From Candidatus Zixiibacteriota bacterium (GTDB lineage: Bacteria; Zixibacteria; MSB-5A5; SM1-73): a stretch of 10,927 nucleotides of DNA. The notes beneath the pieces are model-generated. The model saw nothing but the letters and a program-made list of their open reading frames with translations. It searched no databases and was not told the DNA's origin. Both the position numbers and the translations under genes were made by a program. The DNA is taken from NCBI GenBank assembly GCA_020341875.1, contig CP070839.1:516149-527075 (forward strand), written 5' to 3'. This document shows positions 1 to 6,258 of the stretch, piece by piece (position 1 is the stretch's first letter; each line of letters starts with the position of its first letter).

Positions 1-701
1 ACCAAAACGATGGCGGCTATCACCGCCACCATCAGGGCTATCAAGAAAACCTCGGAGAAGAAGTTCCTCTGTCCCAGAAGAAGCATCCTCACCTCGTCCA
101 CCACTCCGCTGGGAAGCCGGGCGACGATCCCGATCATGATGATCAACGAGATCCCGTTTCCGATTCCCCTTTCGGTGATCTGCTCGCCCAGCCACATGAT
201 GAAGATGGTCCCGCAGGTAAAGGTGATCATGGTCAAGAGCTTGAAGCCTATACCGGGATTGGGGACCACAAATCTCCCCGGAGAGGGCTGAAGGCTTTCC
301 AAGAATACTGCGGTTCCCAGGGCCTGCAGGGCGGAGATCATAACCGTGCCATAGCGGGTATACTGGGTGATCTTCCTCCTTCCCTCCTCCCCCTCCTTCT
401 GCAGCTTCTGGAAATAGGGGATTACCGCGCCCAAAAGCTGCATGATAATCGAGGCGGAGATGTACGGCATTATGCCCAGGGAGAAGATGGTGGCCTTCTG
501 AAAAGCACCTCCCACGAACATGTCATACAGGCCGAAAAGCGAGCCCCTCATTCCGCGGAAAAACTCCCCCAGGGCTTGGGCATCGATGCCCGGAGTGGGC
601 ACGTGACCGCCGACGCGATAAACCACCAGGATGGCCAGTGTAAAGAGGATTCTCTTCCGCAGCTCCGGAATCTTGAAGATGGCCGCAATGGTGCTTATCA
701 T
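1..701 (-). CDS. secY: Protein translocase subunit SecY, N-terminal part (cut by window edge)
   Basis: SecY forms the membrane channel of the Sec translocon, moving unfolded proteins across or into the inner membrane with SecE, SecG and SecA. The 233 residues present cover roughly the first half of the usual 420-440. A first membrane segment lies near residues 17-30, followed by a periplasmic stretch with HVPTPGID. The plug and TM2 region (about 54-95) contains SLFGLYDMFVGGAF and IMPYISASIIMQLL. TM3 lies near 117-134 and TM4 near 154-171. The conserved cytoplasmic loop GEQITERGIGNGISLI (172-187) leads into TM5, and a TM6 begins near 217. The ATG (699-701) overlaps the rplO stop as ATGA, and a strong GAGGTGA ribosome binding site lies inside the end of rplO, so translation is probably coupled. 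The gene continues beyond base 1; nothing suggests disruption. Confidence 0.98.
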   Translation of the reverse strand, partial: MISTIAAIFKIPELRKRILFTLAILVVYRVGGHVPTPGIDAQALGEFFRGMRGSLFGLYDMFVGGAFQKATIFSLGIMPYISASIIMQLLGAVIPYFQKLQKEGEEGRRKITQYTRYGTVMISALQALGTAVFLESLQPSPGRFVVPNPGIGFKLLTMITFTCGTIFIMWLGEQITERGIGNGISLIIMIGIVARLPSGVVDEVRMLLLGQRNFFSEVFLIALMVAVIAAIVL

Positions 702-1186
702 TTAATCACCTCGATCTTACCCCCTGCCGCCTCAATCTTCTCCTTGGCCTTCTTGCTGAAGGCGTTTGCCTGTACCAGGGCGGTTCCCTTTATCTCTCCA
801 TCACCTAAGATCTTCACCGGCAGGTCCGCCTTGTTGATCAAACCCATCTCCTTCAGCCTTTGTGGGGAAACCACCTTTTCTGCGGAAGCCTCGCTCCTCT
901 CAAGAGCTCTGGAGAGTGCGGACAGGTTCACGATCTGATACTCTCTTCTGAATATATTGGTGAATCCCCTCTTGGGAACCCTTCTCTGAAGGGGCATCTG
1001 TCCCCCTTCGAACCAGGATCGCCTCTTGGACCCTGAGCGGGAGAGCTGCCCCTTGTGTCCCCGGGTGGAGGTCTTTCCGTGACCCGATCCGGGTCCTCTC
1101 CCCACTCTCTTTCTGCTCCTGCCCGACCCGGAAGGAGCCGGAAGATTCCCGATCTGGACCCTTTTTGCTCCTGCAGTCGCTTTCAT
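698..1186 (-). CDS. rplO: 50S ribosomal protein L15
   Basis: L15 is a late-assembling large-subunit protein whose extended N-terminal arm threads into 23S rRNA. The 162-residue protein is slightly longer than the usual 144-150; the extra residues are a short N-terminal lead before the conserved arm. Visible family signatures are RKRVGRGPGSGHGKTSTRGHKGQ (spanning residues 25-47) and SWFEGGQMPLQRRVPKRGF (57-75), followed by a C-terminal globular domain ending KIEVIK. The ATG start has GAGGTG about 8 bases upstream, placed in the last codons of rpmD, and no other in-frame ATG exists near the N-terminus. The stop TGA overlaps the secY ATG. The order rpmD-rplO-secY is the standard end of the spc operon. 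Confidence 0.98.
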   Translation of the reverse strand: MKATAGAKRVQIGNLPAPSGSGRSRKRVGRGPGSGHGKTSTRGHKGQLSRSGSKRRSWFEGGQMPLQRRVPKRGFTNIFRREYQIVNLSALSRALERSEASAEKVVSPQRLKEMGLINKADLPVKILGDGEIKGTALVQANAFSKKAKEKIEAAGGKIEVIK

Positions 1187-1190
1187 CAGC

Positions 1191-1373
1191 TTACACCTCT
1201 TCCACTTTGACCAGGTGCTTCACCTTCTGGATCATTCCTCTTACCGCGGGGCTGTCCTGGTGTTCCACGCTCTGGTAAAGTCTCTTAATCCCCAGAGCCC
1301 TCACCATCGCTTTTTGCTCTTTGACGCGCCCGATGGCGCTTCTGATCTGTGTTATCCTTAACCTGCCAGCCAT
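1191..1373 (-). CDS. rpmD: 50S ribosomal protein L30
   Basis: L30 is a small surface protein of the large subunit that contacts 23S rRNA. At 60 residues it has the normal bacterial length. The N-terminal beta strand and turn RLRITQIRSAIGR, then ALGIKRLYQSVEHQDSPAVRGMIQKV, match the family pattern in which a basic loop precedes a conserved D-[ST]-P-x-[VI]-R-G-M-I segment. It ends 4 bases before rplO. The ATG is forced by an in-frame TAA three codons upstream. Its ribosome binding site is weak: AAAGAAGA lies directly before the ATG, GGAG lies 11 bases away, and a better GAGGAG sits too far upstream. The 157-base gap from rpsE is large for this pair, which are usually nearly contiguous. Confidence 0.97.
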   Translation of the reverse strand: MAGRLRITQIRSAIGRVKEQKAMVRALGIKRLYQSVEHQDSPAVRGMIQKVKHLVKVEEV

Positions 1374-1530
1374 TCTTCTTTAGTCTCCGGTAAGGAATCT
1401 CCTCAGTTGAGTTTCTTTGAAAAACCTGTTGACCTCCAGAGAGTCGACTCTGAAAAAACCGCCATCTGTTTTGCCGGAGCGCCCTGACTTCGGTTCCTGG
1501 TACGATCCCTTCTATCTTGATGCGAGCGCC
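1374..1530 (-). other. Long rpsE-rpmD intergenic region with nested inverted repeats
   Basis: This 157-base gap contains no credible gene. It has a perfect 12-bp palindrome, AGAGTCGACTCT, at 1440-1451; in RNA this could form a CAGAG/CUCUG hairpin with a six-base loop. Around it lies a perfect 6-bp inverted pair, ctccgg at 1385-1390 and ccggag at 1474-1479, which would place the only GGAG near the rpmD start inside a stem. Closer to rpmD, the transcript reads CAGGTTTTTCAAAGAAAC followed by TCAACTG, another weak hairpin. No T-tract follows a strong stem, so this is not an obvious terminator. The function is unknown; a structured mRNA segment is an inference. Confidence 0.5.
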
Positions 1531-2025
1531 TTAGCTTTTTGACTCCGTCTTTCTCAAGTCAGCTTTTTGCTGGAGTATCCCCAGACTCATGAGACCGTTG
1601 ACCGTGGCTTTGACCACGTTATGGGGATTGGCGGAACCCAAGGATTTGGTGAGCACGTCCTGAATCCCTGCGGCCTCCAGAACCGCTCGAACCGGACCGC
1701 CGGCAATCACTCCGGTGCCAGGCGAGGCTGGCTTGAGAAGAACTCTGGCCGCGCCGAATCTTCCCAGTACCGGGTGCGGAATGGTGCCATCCACCATGGG
1801 AACCGACATCATGTGCTTTTTGGCCGCCTCTGTGCCTTTGGAGATGGCCAGGGAAACCTCTCTCGCTTTTCCCAGCCCCACCCCTACCTTACCCTTCCGG
1901 TCTCCAACCGAGACTAACGCGGTAAAGGAGAATCGCCTCCCTCCTTTGACCACCTTAGCCACTCGATTGACGTAGATGACCTTCTCGGCAAACTCTAAAG
2001 CTTGTTCATCGTCGAATCTTGCCAA
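1531..2025 (-). CDS. rpsE: 30S ribosomal protein S5
   Basis: S5 lies near the mRNA entry channel of the small subunit, contributes to decoding accuracy, and carries the loop where spectinomycin-resistance mutations arise in E. coli. The 164-residue length is typical. The N-terminal double-stranded RNA-binding domain includes NRVAKVVKGGRRFSFTALVSVGD (20-42, spectinomycin loop near 24-31) and GKVGVGLGKAREV. The C-terminal domain includes HPVLGRFGAARVLLKPASPGTGVIAGGPVRAVLEAAG and ends in a charged tail. Start is TTG at 2023-2025, chosen because MARF-like N-termini fit the family and AGAGGTGA, a perfect match to the anti-Shine-Dalgarno, sits just upstream. It has unusually long gaps on both sides (93 bases before, 157 after). 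Confidence 0.98.
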   Translation of the reverse strand: MARFDDEQALEFAEKVIYVNRVAKVVKGGRRFSFTALVSVGDRKGKVGVGLGKAREVSLAISKGTEAAKKHMMSVPMVDGTIPHPVLGRFGAARVLLKPASPGTGVIAGGPVRAVLEAAGIQDVLTKSLGSANPHNVVKATVNGLMSLGILQQKADLRKTESKS

Positions 2026-2100
2026 AAATCACCTCTTTTTCAAAAACCGTGTCGTTTTCTCACCACCGTACTAATCTCTTTTGAATGCAGAACCACATCC

Positions 2101-2116
2101 CGCGGCCCATGCCGCG
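2101..2116 (-). other. GC-rich hairpin just after the rplR stop
   Basis: On the transcribed strand CGCGGC-ATGG-GCCGCG forms a perfect six-pair, all G/C stem with a four-base loop. It begins two bases after the rplR TAG codon. No run of T follows, so it does not look like an intrinsic terminator. It could be a 3'-end stabiliser, an RNA processing site or a translational punctuation element between rplR and rpsE; these roles are inference. Confidence 0.55.
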
Positions 2117-2118
2117 CT

Positions 2119-2493
2119 CTAGAATCCCAGTCCCCCCTCTCTCGCTCCTTCGGCAAGAGACTTGACCCTTCCTTGGTACGAGTATCGGTTCCGGTCGAAC
2201 ACCACCCGACTTAACCCCTTCTCCTTTGCCTTTTGAGCCAGGCGCAGTCCCACCTTCTTGCTCACCGAGGATTTGGAATCCTCCGGTTTGATTTGGGACT
2301 TAACCTCTGCGGCCAGGCTGGACGTCCCGGTCAGCGTTCGGCCACCCTGATCGTCAACCAACTGAGCGTATATCTGGGTCAGGCTTCTGTAGACACACAG
2401 CCGGGGTCTCTCGGGGGTGCCGAATATCTTCTTCCTCACTCTTTTTCGACGCCTGGTCAGTCGATTCTTCCTTTGTCTTTGTTGTCTAAGCAT
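2119..2493 (-). CDS. rplR: 50S ribosomal protein L18
   Basis: L18 binds 5S rRNA with L5 and L25-like partners and helps attach the 5S particle to the central protuberance. The 124-residue protein has the normal size. It opens with a highly basic N-terminal region (MLRQQRQRKNRLTRRRKRVRKK), then GTPERPRLCVYRSLTQIYAQLVDD, AQKAKEKGLSRVVFDRNRYSYQGRVKSLAEGAREGGL, all diagnostic. I place the start at ATG 2491-2493, with GGAG six bases upstream, rather than at the in-frame GTG at 2506-2508, which has no ribosome binding site. It lies 36 bases after rplF. A GC hairpin follows its stop. Confidence 0.97.
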   Translation of the reverse strand: MLRQQRQRKNRLTRRRKRVRKKIFGTPERPRLCVYRSLTQIYAQLVDDQGGRTLTGTSSLAAEVKSQIKPEDSKSSVSKKVGLRLAQKAKEKGLSRVVFDRNRYSYQGRVKSLAEGAREGGLGF

Positions 2494-2529
2494 ACCTCTC
2501 TCCGTCACGGAAACCGCGACAGCAACGTC

Positions 2530-3066
2530 TTAGGTTGCCGTCTTGCCGGCCTTCTTTCGCACCATCTCGCCCTCATACCTTATTCCCTTACCCTTGTAGG
2601 GTTCAGGCGGTCGGAAGGATCTGATTTTTGCCGCCACCAACCCTACCAACTGCTTGTCTATCCCGGAAACCTTGATCTTATTGGGTCCATCCAGCTTTAC
2701 CTCAATGCCATCAGGCAGGCTTAACAGCACCGGATGTGACAAGCCCAGGGAGAGGTTGAGTTTTTTTCCCGCGAGCACGGCCTTATATCCGATACCCTGA
2801 ATCTCAAGCGACTTCTCATATCCGGTGGTCACACCGATCACCATGTTGGCGATCAGCGACCGGGTGAGGCCGTGCAGCGATTTGTGAAACTTAATGTCCG
2901 ACGGCCGGCTAACCACCACCTCGCCCCCCTCCAGCTCCACCCTCATGGACGGATGGGTCGCCTGGCTCAACTCCCCCTTAGGCCCGGTCACCGTGATTCG
3001 GCTCCCCTCGATTTTGACCGAGACCTCTCCGGGGATGGGTACTGGCTTTTTGCCTACTCTACTCAT
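2530..3066 (-). CDS. rplF: 50S ribosomal protein L6
   Basis: L6 binds near the sarcin-ricin loop and the base of the L7/L12 stalk of the large subunit, where GTPase factors dock. It has 178 residues, the usual length, with two repeated alpha/beta domains. The N-terminal SRVGKKPVPIPGEVSVKI, the central GVTTGYEKSLEIQGIGYKA and the C-terminal signature FRPPEPYKGKGIRYEGE followed by RKKAGK are clear. The ATG start is preceded by AGAGGAGAAA. The gene sits 42 bases after rpsH and 36 bases before rplR, in the standard spc order. Confidence 0.98.
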   Translation of the reverse strand: MSRVGKKPVPIPGEVSVKIEGSRITVTGPKGELSQATHPSMRVELEGGEVVVSRPSDIKFHKSLHGLTRSLIANMVIGVTTGYEKSLEIQGIGYKAVLAGKKLNLSLGLSHPVLLSLPDGIEVKLDGPNKIKVSGIDKQLVGLVAAKIRSFRPPEPYKGKGIRYEGEMVRKKAGKTAT

Positions 3067-3108
3067 TTTCTCCTCTCGACCGGGCCGAAGAACCGCCGCC
3101 TAAAAAGA

Positions 3109-3507
3109 TCACCATACCTTTAGAAGGACCTCCCCTCCCACCTGAGCCTCGCTGGCCTGACGATGGGTCAGGATGCCCTTGGAGGTTGAGAGGACGGTCA
3201 GCCCTACCTCTCTCTTCATCCTGTCTAAGTCCTTCTGGTCCGCGTAGATCCTCAAGCTGGGCTTGCTTATTCGGCGCAGCCCGGTGATGAAGCTCCTGTT
3301 CTGGTGATCGTATTTTAAGAAGATACGCAGGAGGTTCTGCTTGTTATCCTCCACCTCTACCAAGTTCTGAATGAAGTTGTGCTCCAGAAGCAGCCGGGCG
3401 ATGTTTCTCTTGATCCTGGAGGAGGGTACGTCCACCTTCTTGTGCTTGGCCCTACATGCGTTCCTTATTCTGGTCAACAGATCAGCCAGAGGATCGGTAC
3501 TCTTCAT
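3109..3507 (-). CDS. rpsH: 30S ribosomal protein S8
   Basis: S8 is a primary binder of the central domain of 16S rRNA and, in E. coli, the translational repressor of the spc operon. The 132-residue protein has the standard two domains: N-terminal STDPLADLLTRIRNACRAKHKKVDVPSSRIK and C-terminal GLRRISKPSLRIYADQ, STSKGILTHRQASEAQVGGEVLLKVW. The ATG has AAGGA seven bases upstream. Some C-terminal positions depart from the common pattern: EVGLTVLSTSKG replaces the usual GLGIAIVSTSKG, and VLLKVW replaces the frequent VLCYVW. The fold should not be affected. Confidence 0.98.
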   Translation of the reverse strand: MKSTDPLADLLTRIRNACRAKHKKVDVPSSRIKRNIARLLLEHNFIQNLVEVEDNKQNLLRIFLKYDHQNRSFITGLRRISKPSLRIYADQKDLDRMKREVGLTVLSTSKGILTHRQASEAQVGGEVLLKVW

Positions 3508-3571
3508 GAACGGGTCCTTCCCAATTTCTTTAAGACGGTTAAAAGCCTCACTCTTCGGGCTCGCCTTTTCT

Positions 3572-3757
3572 TCACCAGCTGGCCTTCACCACGCCGGGGA
3601 TCTCCCCGTTCAGCGCCAGCTCTCTGAAGCAGATGCGGCACAATCCGAAATCCCGCATATATCCTCGGGGCCTTCCACAGCGACTGCATCTGTTATGCCT
3701 GCGCACCGGGAATTTGGGCTTCCTTTTGGATTTCTCTATCAAACAGGTCTTGGCCAA
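3572..3757 (-). CDS. rpsN: 30S ribosomal protein S14, zinc-binding (C+) type
   Basis: S14 helps assemble the 3' major (head) domain of the small subunit. At 61 residues it is the short type. Four cysteines in two CxxC pairs, C24/C27 (NRCSRCGRPRGY) and C40/C43 (GLCRICFRELA), form the zinc ribbon lost in the roughly 100-residue enterobacterial form. It ends with the family motif GEIPGVVKASW. Start is TTG at 3755-3757 with GAGGAG five to seven bases upstream; the product begins MAKTCLIEKSKRKPKF, in line with MAKTSMI-type N-termini of the family. A zinc-type S14 in the spc operon often coexists elsewhere in a genome with a zinc-free paralogue; none is visible here. Confidence 0.97.
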   Translation of the reverse strand: MAKTCLIEKSKRKPKFPVRRHNRCSRCGRPRGYMRDFGLCRICFRELALNGEIPGVVKASW

Positions 3758-3841
3758 ATGCTCTCCTCAGCAGCTAAAAAAAGATTTTCAGTCCATGACT
3801 TACCAGAGGTCGAAAGACTCCATGCTTCCTCACAGTACGAC

Positions 3842-4387
3842 TTATACCCTGAATGGAACTCCCAGACTCTTCAACAGCTCGAATCCCTCCTCGTCGCTCT
3901 TGGCGGAGGTAACCACGGTGACGTTCATCCCCATGATCTTCTCCACCTTATCGTAGTCTATCTCCGGGAAGATTATCTGCTCTGTGATTCCAAGATTGTA
4001 GTTTCCTCTTCCGTCGAAGGAGTTGGGCGAGGTTCCTCGGAAATCGCGGATTCGGGGGATGGCTACGTTCACCAGTCGATCGAAGAACTCGTACATCCTG
4101 TTCTTTCGCAAGGTCACAGCGGAGCCAATGGGCATTCCAGCCTTAAGCTTGAAGTTGGAGATGGCCCCTTTGGCTCGACGGACCACCGGCCTCTGTCCGG
4201 TCACAGCGGCCAGATCGGCCGAGATGGCATCCAGAAGCTTCACGTTCTGGATGGCCTCCCCTACTCCCACGTTGACCACGATCTTCTCCAGCCTGGGAAC
4301 CTGCATCACGTTCCTGTACCCGAACCTCTTCATCAGGGCGGGCACCGTCTCCTTCTTGTACTTCTCTTTTAGTCGCGGTATGGCCAT
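3842..4387 (-). CDS. rplE: 50S ribosomal protein L5
   Basis: L5 binds 5S rRNA and contacts the P-site tRNA and the small-subunit head through bridge B1b. It has 181 residues, as expected (E. coli 179). Recognisable segments are MAIPRLKEKYKKETVPALMKRFGYRNVMQVPRLEKIVVNVGVGEA, TGQRPVVRRAKGAISNFKLKAGMPIGSAVTLR, the loop GTSPNSFDGRGNYNLGITEQIIFPEIDYDKV, and GMNVTVVTSAKSDEEGFELLKSLGVPF at the end. The ATG lies at 4385-4387. Its ribosome binding site is only a purine-rich GAGAAGAAG, weaker than its neighbours'. A short inverted repeat lies just upstream in the rplX-rplE gap. Confidence 0.98.
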   Translation of the reverse strand: MAIPRLKEKYKKETVPALMKRFGYRNVMQVPRLEKIVVNVGVGEAIQNVKLLDAISADLAAVTGQRPVVRRAKGAISNFKLKAGMPIGSAVTLRKNRMYEFFDRLVNVAIPRIRDFRGTSPNSFDGRGNYNLGITEQIIFPEIDYDKVEKIMGMNVTVVTSAKSDEEGFELLKSLGVPFRV

Positions 4388-4412
4388 ATCTTCTTCTCGT
4401 CTTTCCTGCTAT

Positions 4413-4431
4413 CCCTGATCCTAATCCAGGG
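4413..4431 (-). other. Short inverted repeat upstream of rplE
   Basis: The transcript reads CCCTGGATTAGGATCAGGG, which can pair CCCTG with CAGGG, extended by one G-U pair, around a seven-base purine-rich loop. A competing GGGA-GGT-TCCC hairpin overlaps its 5' side. It lies in the 68-base gap between rplX and rplE. In E. coli the S8 repressor binds a hairpin at this same junction; equivalence here is speculative and no S8 core motif was confirmed. Confidence 0.3.
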
Positions 4432-4455
4432 AACCTCCCGTGAACCCAACCTGCC

Positions 4456-4779
4456 TTACACCAACTCTCCGCACTTTCGGCAAATTCTAACCTTGTTTGG
4501 CCTTCCTCCCTCCTCCCCCTCCAGAACCTTGTGGGCCACCTTGGTGGGGGAGCTGCACTTGGGACAGAAAAGCATCAGATTGGAGGCGTGCACCGTCCCC
4601 TCCTTCTCGATTATGCCGCCCTTCTGAGCTCTCTGAGTCTGCCGGGTATGACGCTTGATGAAGTTGACTCCCTCCACGATGACCCGGGTCTTATCCGGGA
4701 AGACCTTAAGGACCTTCCCGGTCTTTCCTCTATCGTCTCCGGCAATGACTAAGACTGTATCACCCTTCTTGATCTTCAT
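4456..4779 (-). CDS. rplX: 50S ribosomal protein L24 with C-terminal zinc-type cysteines
   Basis: L24 is an early assembly initiator protein of the large subunit, near the exit of the polypeptide tunnel. It has 107 residues. The N-terminal KOW domain is clear: KIKKGDTVLVIAGDDRGKTGKVLKVFPDKTRVIVEGVNFIKRHTR. The C-terminal part holds two CxxC pairs, C72/C75 (FCPKC) and C100/C103 (ICRKCG), the pattern of L24 proteins that bind zinc; E. coli L24 lacks them. The ATG start has a modest GGTGATG-type site. It is separated from rplN by 76 bases and from rplE by 68. Confidence 0.98.
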   Translation of the reverse strand: MKIKKGDTVLVIAGDDRGKTGKVLKVFPDKTRVIVEGVNFIKRHTRQTQRAQKGGIIEKEGTVHASNLMLFCPKCSSPTKVAHKVLEGEEGGRPNKVRICRKCGELV

Positions 4780-4855
4780 CTCATCACCCGTTTAAGGTTC
4801 TGCCGGCGCCTTCTCCACGCCAAATCGAAGCTGGTCAGCCTGCCTGGCTCGAGCT

Positions 4856-5224
4856 TTAGAGCACTTCCGGAGCCAGGGACACGATCTTCATGAAGTGTCT
4901 TTCTCTCAATTCTCGCGCCACTGGTCCGAATATTCTGGTCCCTTTGGGCTCGTTGAGTTCGTTTATGATCACGGCCGCATTATCAGAGAACCTGATGTAC
5001 GATCCATCCTTTCGTCTGGTCTCGCGAGTGGTCCTGACCACCACTGCCCGGCAGACATCTGATTTCTTGACGGTTCCGCCGGGGATGGCATCCTTGATCG
5101 TCACCACAACCACGTCGCCCACCCGGGCATACCTTCTCTTGGTTCCTCCCAGCACCCGGAAGCACATGGCCTTCTTTGCGCCGGAGTTATCGGCAACCAC
5201 CAAGCTCGAATACTCTCTTATCAT
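4856..5224 (-). CDS. rplN: 50S ribosomal protein L14
   Basis: L14 forms intersubunit bridges with 16S rRNA helix 14 and is where the silencing factor RsfS binds. Its 122 residues match the almost invariant family length. Typical segments are SSLVVADNSGAKKAMCFRVLGG, VGDVVVVTIKDAIPGGTVKKSDVCRAVVVRT, RKDGSYIRFSDNAAVIINE and PKGTRIFGPVARELRERHFMKIVSLAPEVL. The ATG has AAGGGATGA upstream. It is the first gene of the spc group, 47 bases after rpsQ; I see no terminator or clear promoter in that gap, so S10 and spc genes are probably co-transcribed here. Confidence 0.99.
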   Translation of the reverse strand: MIREYSSLVVADNSGAKKAMCFRVLGGTKRRYARVGDVVVVTIKDAIPGGTVKKSDVCRAVVVRTTRETRRKDGSYIRFSDNAAVIINELNEPKGTRIFGPVARELRERHFMKIVSLAPEVL

Positions 5225-5271
5225 CTCTGGTCATCCCTTCTCCGGCTAAAGCGACAAGTCGACCTTGCTGC

Positions 5272-5526
5272 TCATCTGGCCTTCTCCAAAACCTGCACCA
5301 GCCTCCATCTTTTCAGTTTGGAGACCGGTCGGGACTCCATCACCTTTACTTTGTCGCCGATCCTGCACTCGTTCTTGTCGTCATGAGCATAAAGCTTGGA
5401 GGTTCTTCGAATGATCTTCTCATATCTGGGATGTCGGAACCGCCTCTCCACCGCCACCACGATGGTTTTCTCCATCCGGTTCGAGATCACCCGCCCCTCC
5501 CTGACCTTGCGCTTGTTCCTCTCCAC
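5272..5526 (-). CDS. rpsQ: 30S ribosomal protein S17
   Basis: S17 is a primary 16S rRNA-binding protein of the 5' domain with an OB fold. It has 84 residues, the normal length. Signatures are KVREGRVISNRMEKTIVVAVERRFRHPRYEKIIRRTSKLYAHDDKNECRIGDKVKVMESRPVSKLKRWRLVQVLEK. The start is GTG at 5524-5526, with AGGAG nine bases upstream lying across the rpmC stop. Only six bases separate the two genes, suggesting translational coupling. No ATG in the first residues offers an alternative: the next methionine lies within the conserved core. Confidence 0.98.
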   Translation of the reverse strand: MERNKRKVREGRVISNRMEKTIVVAVERRFRHPRYEKIIRRTSKLYAHDDKNECRIGDKVKVMESRPVSKLKRWRLVQVLEKAR

Positions 5527-5532
5527 TGTCTC

Positions 5533-5781
5533 CTACTCCTGTTTCTGCTCAGCGGAACTGGGCTCCTTCTCCACCTGGGCCAACGGGCGGATGCTCAGCT
5601 GGTCTTCTTTCAGGATGGTATTTATCCGTGCCAGTTCCCTTCTCAGCACCCTAAGTCTCAGGGGATTGTCCAACTCCTTGCTGGCCTTCTGCAATCTCAG
5701 ATTGAACTGCTCCTCCTCCAGCTCCGATTTTCTCTGCAGGAGTTCCTCTCGGGTCAGCTCTCGCATCTGCTCTTTTTTCAT
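5533..5781 (-). CDS. rpmC: 50S ribosomal protein L29
   Basis: L29 is a two-helix protein at the tunnel exit, next to L23, where it contributes to the docking site of trigger factor and SRP. The core KKEQMRELTREELLQRKSELEEEQFNLRLQKASKELDNPLRLRVLRRELARINTILKE matches the family, including the FNLR-x-Q and R-x-x-R-[RK]-x-[IL]-A-R-[IL]-x-T patterns. At 82 residues it is longer than the usual 60-70: about 20 C-terminal residues (from about residue 62, rich in E, Q and S) form an unstructured-looking tail. The ATG follows AAGGAT, which is closer than ideal; the conserved N-terminus supports this start over a second ATG five codons in. Confidence 0.97.
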   Translation of the reverse strand: MKKEQMRELTREELLQRKSELEEEQFNLRLQKASKELDNPLRLRVLRRELARINTILKEDQLSIRPLAQVEKEPSSAEQKQE

Positions 5782-5810
5782 ATCCTTACCGGACGTTCCT
5801 TCCGGAACTT

Positions 5811-6224
5811 CTAAATGGAGGTTCTGGTTACGAATTTGGTCTTTATGGGTAGCTTGGCCGACGCCAGATTAAGCGCTTGCCGGGCAAGTCGTTGAGTGAC
5901 GCCTTCCAGCTCAAACAGAATCCTTCCCGGCTTCACCACAGCCACCCAGTGATCGGGAGCACCTTTGCCCTTTCCCATTCGAGTCTCGGCAGGCTTAACC
6001 GTAACCGGCTTGTCGGGGAATATACGAATCCACACCTTGCCTCCCCTCTTTATGTGCCGGGTGACGGCCACCCTGGCCGCCTCGATCTGCCTGTTTGTTA
6101 GCCAGGCCGGCTCCAAGGCCTTGATGCCAAATTCCCCGAAGCTCACCTCGGATCCCCGGTAGGCCTTGCCTCTTCGTCTGCCGCGCTGCTGCTTTCGATA
6201 CTTAACTCTCTTGGGCATCAACAT
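5811..6224 (-). CDS. rplP: 50S ribosomal protein L16
   Basis: L16 sits between the A-site finger and the peptidyl transferase region and helps place the A-site tRNA. The 137-residue product is of standard length. It begins MLMPKRVKYRKQQRGRRRGKAYRG, followed by FGEFGIKALEPAWLTNRQIEAARVAVTRHIKRGGKVWIRIFPDKPVTVKPAETRMGKGKGAPDHWVAVVKPGRILFELEGV, all diagnostic of the family. GGAG lies eight bases before the ATG at 6222-6224. A second in-frame ATG two codons later is less favoured, since MLMPKR is a common N-terminus. It is 34 bases after rpsC. Confidence 0.99.
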   Translation of the reverse strand: MLMPKRVKYRKQQRGRRRGKAYRGSEVSFGEFGIKALEPAWLTNRQIEAARVAVTRHIKRGGKVWIRIFPDKPVTVKPAETRMGKGKGAPDHWVAVVKPGRILFELEGVTQRLARQALNLASAKLPIKTKFVTRTSI

Positions 6225-6258
6225 AAAACATGCTCCAGTTCAATCGGTTCTTCTCGGG

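Noticed and set aside
1374..1530. Open reading through the rpsE-rpmD gap in the rpsE frame, as if a coding remnant
   Set aside because: The frame stays open after the rpsE TAA but has no usable start codon, and S5 already ends at its normal length.
2060..2098. A 12-residue minus-strand frame (MWFCIQKRLVRW) in the rplR-rpsE gap
   Set aside because: No Shine-Dalgarno motif precedes it, since the GC hairpin lies just upstream; length is within chance expectation.
2494..2508. Upstream GTG start for rplR, and similar upstream GTG starts for rpsS (7879-7881) and rplV (7562-7564)
   Set aside because: None has a well-placed ribosome binding site, and the downstream ATG in each case gives the family-typical N-terminus.
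3776..3797. Run of seven T on the transcribed strand between rplE and rpsN as a terminator
   Set aside because: Only a four-pair AGTC/GACT stem precedes it, too weak for an intrinsic terminator, and the operon clearly continues.
3371..4372. A 333-residue plus-strand open frame across rpsH, rpsN and rplE
   Set aside because: It lies antisense to three clearly conserved ribosomal genes, crosses their boundaries and its translation shows no family-like motifs. Codon bias of the real genes explains the open frame.
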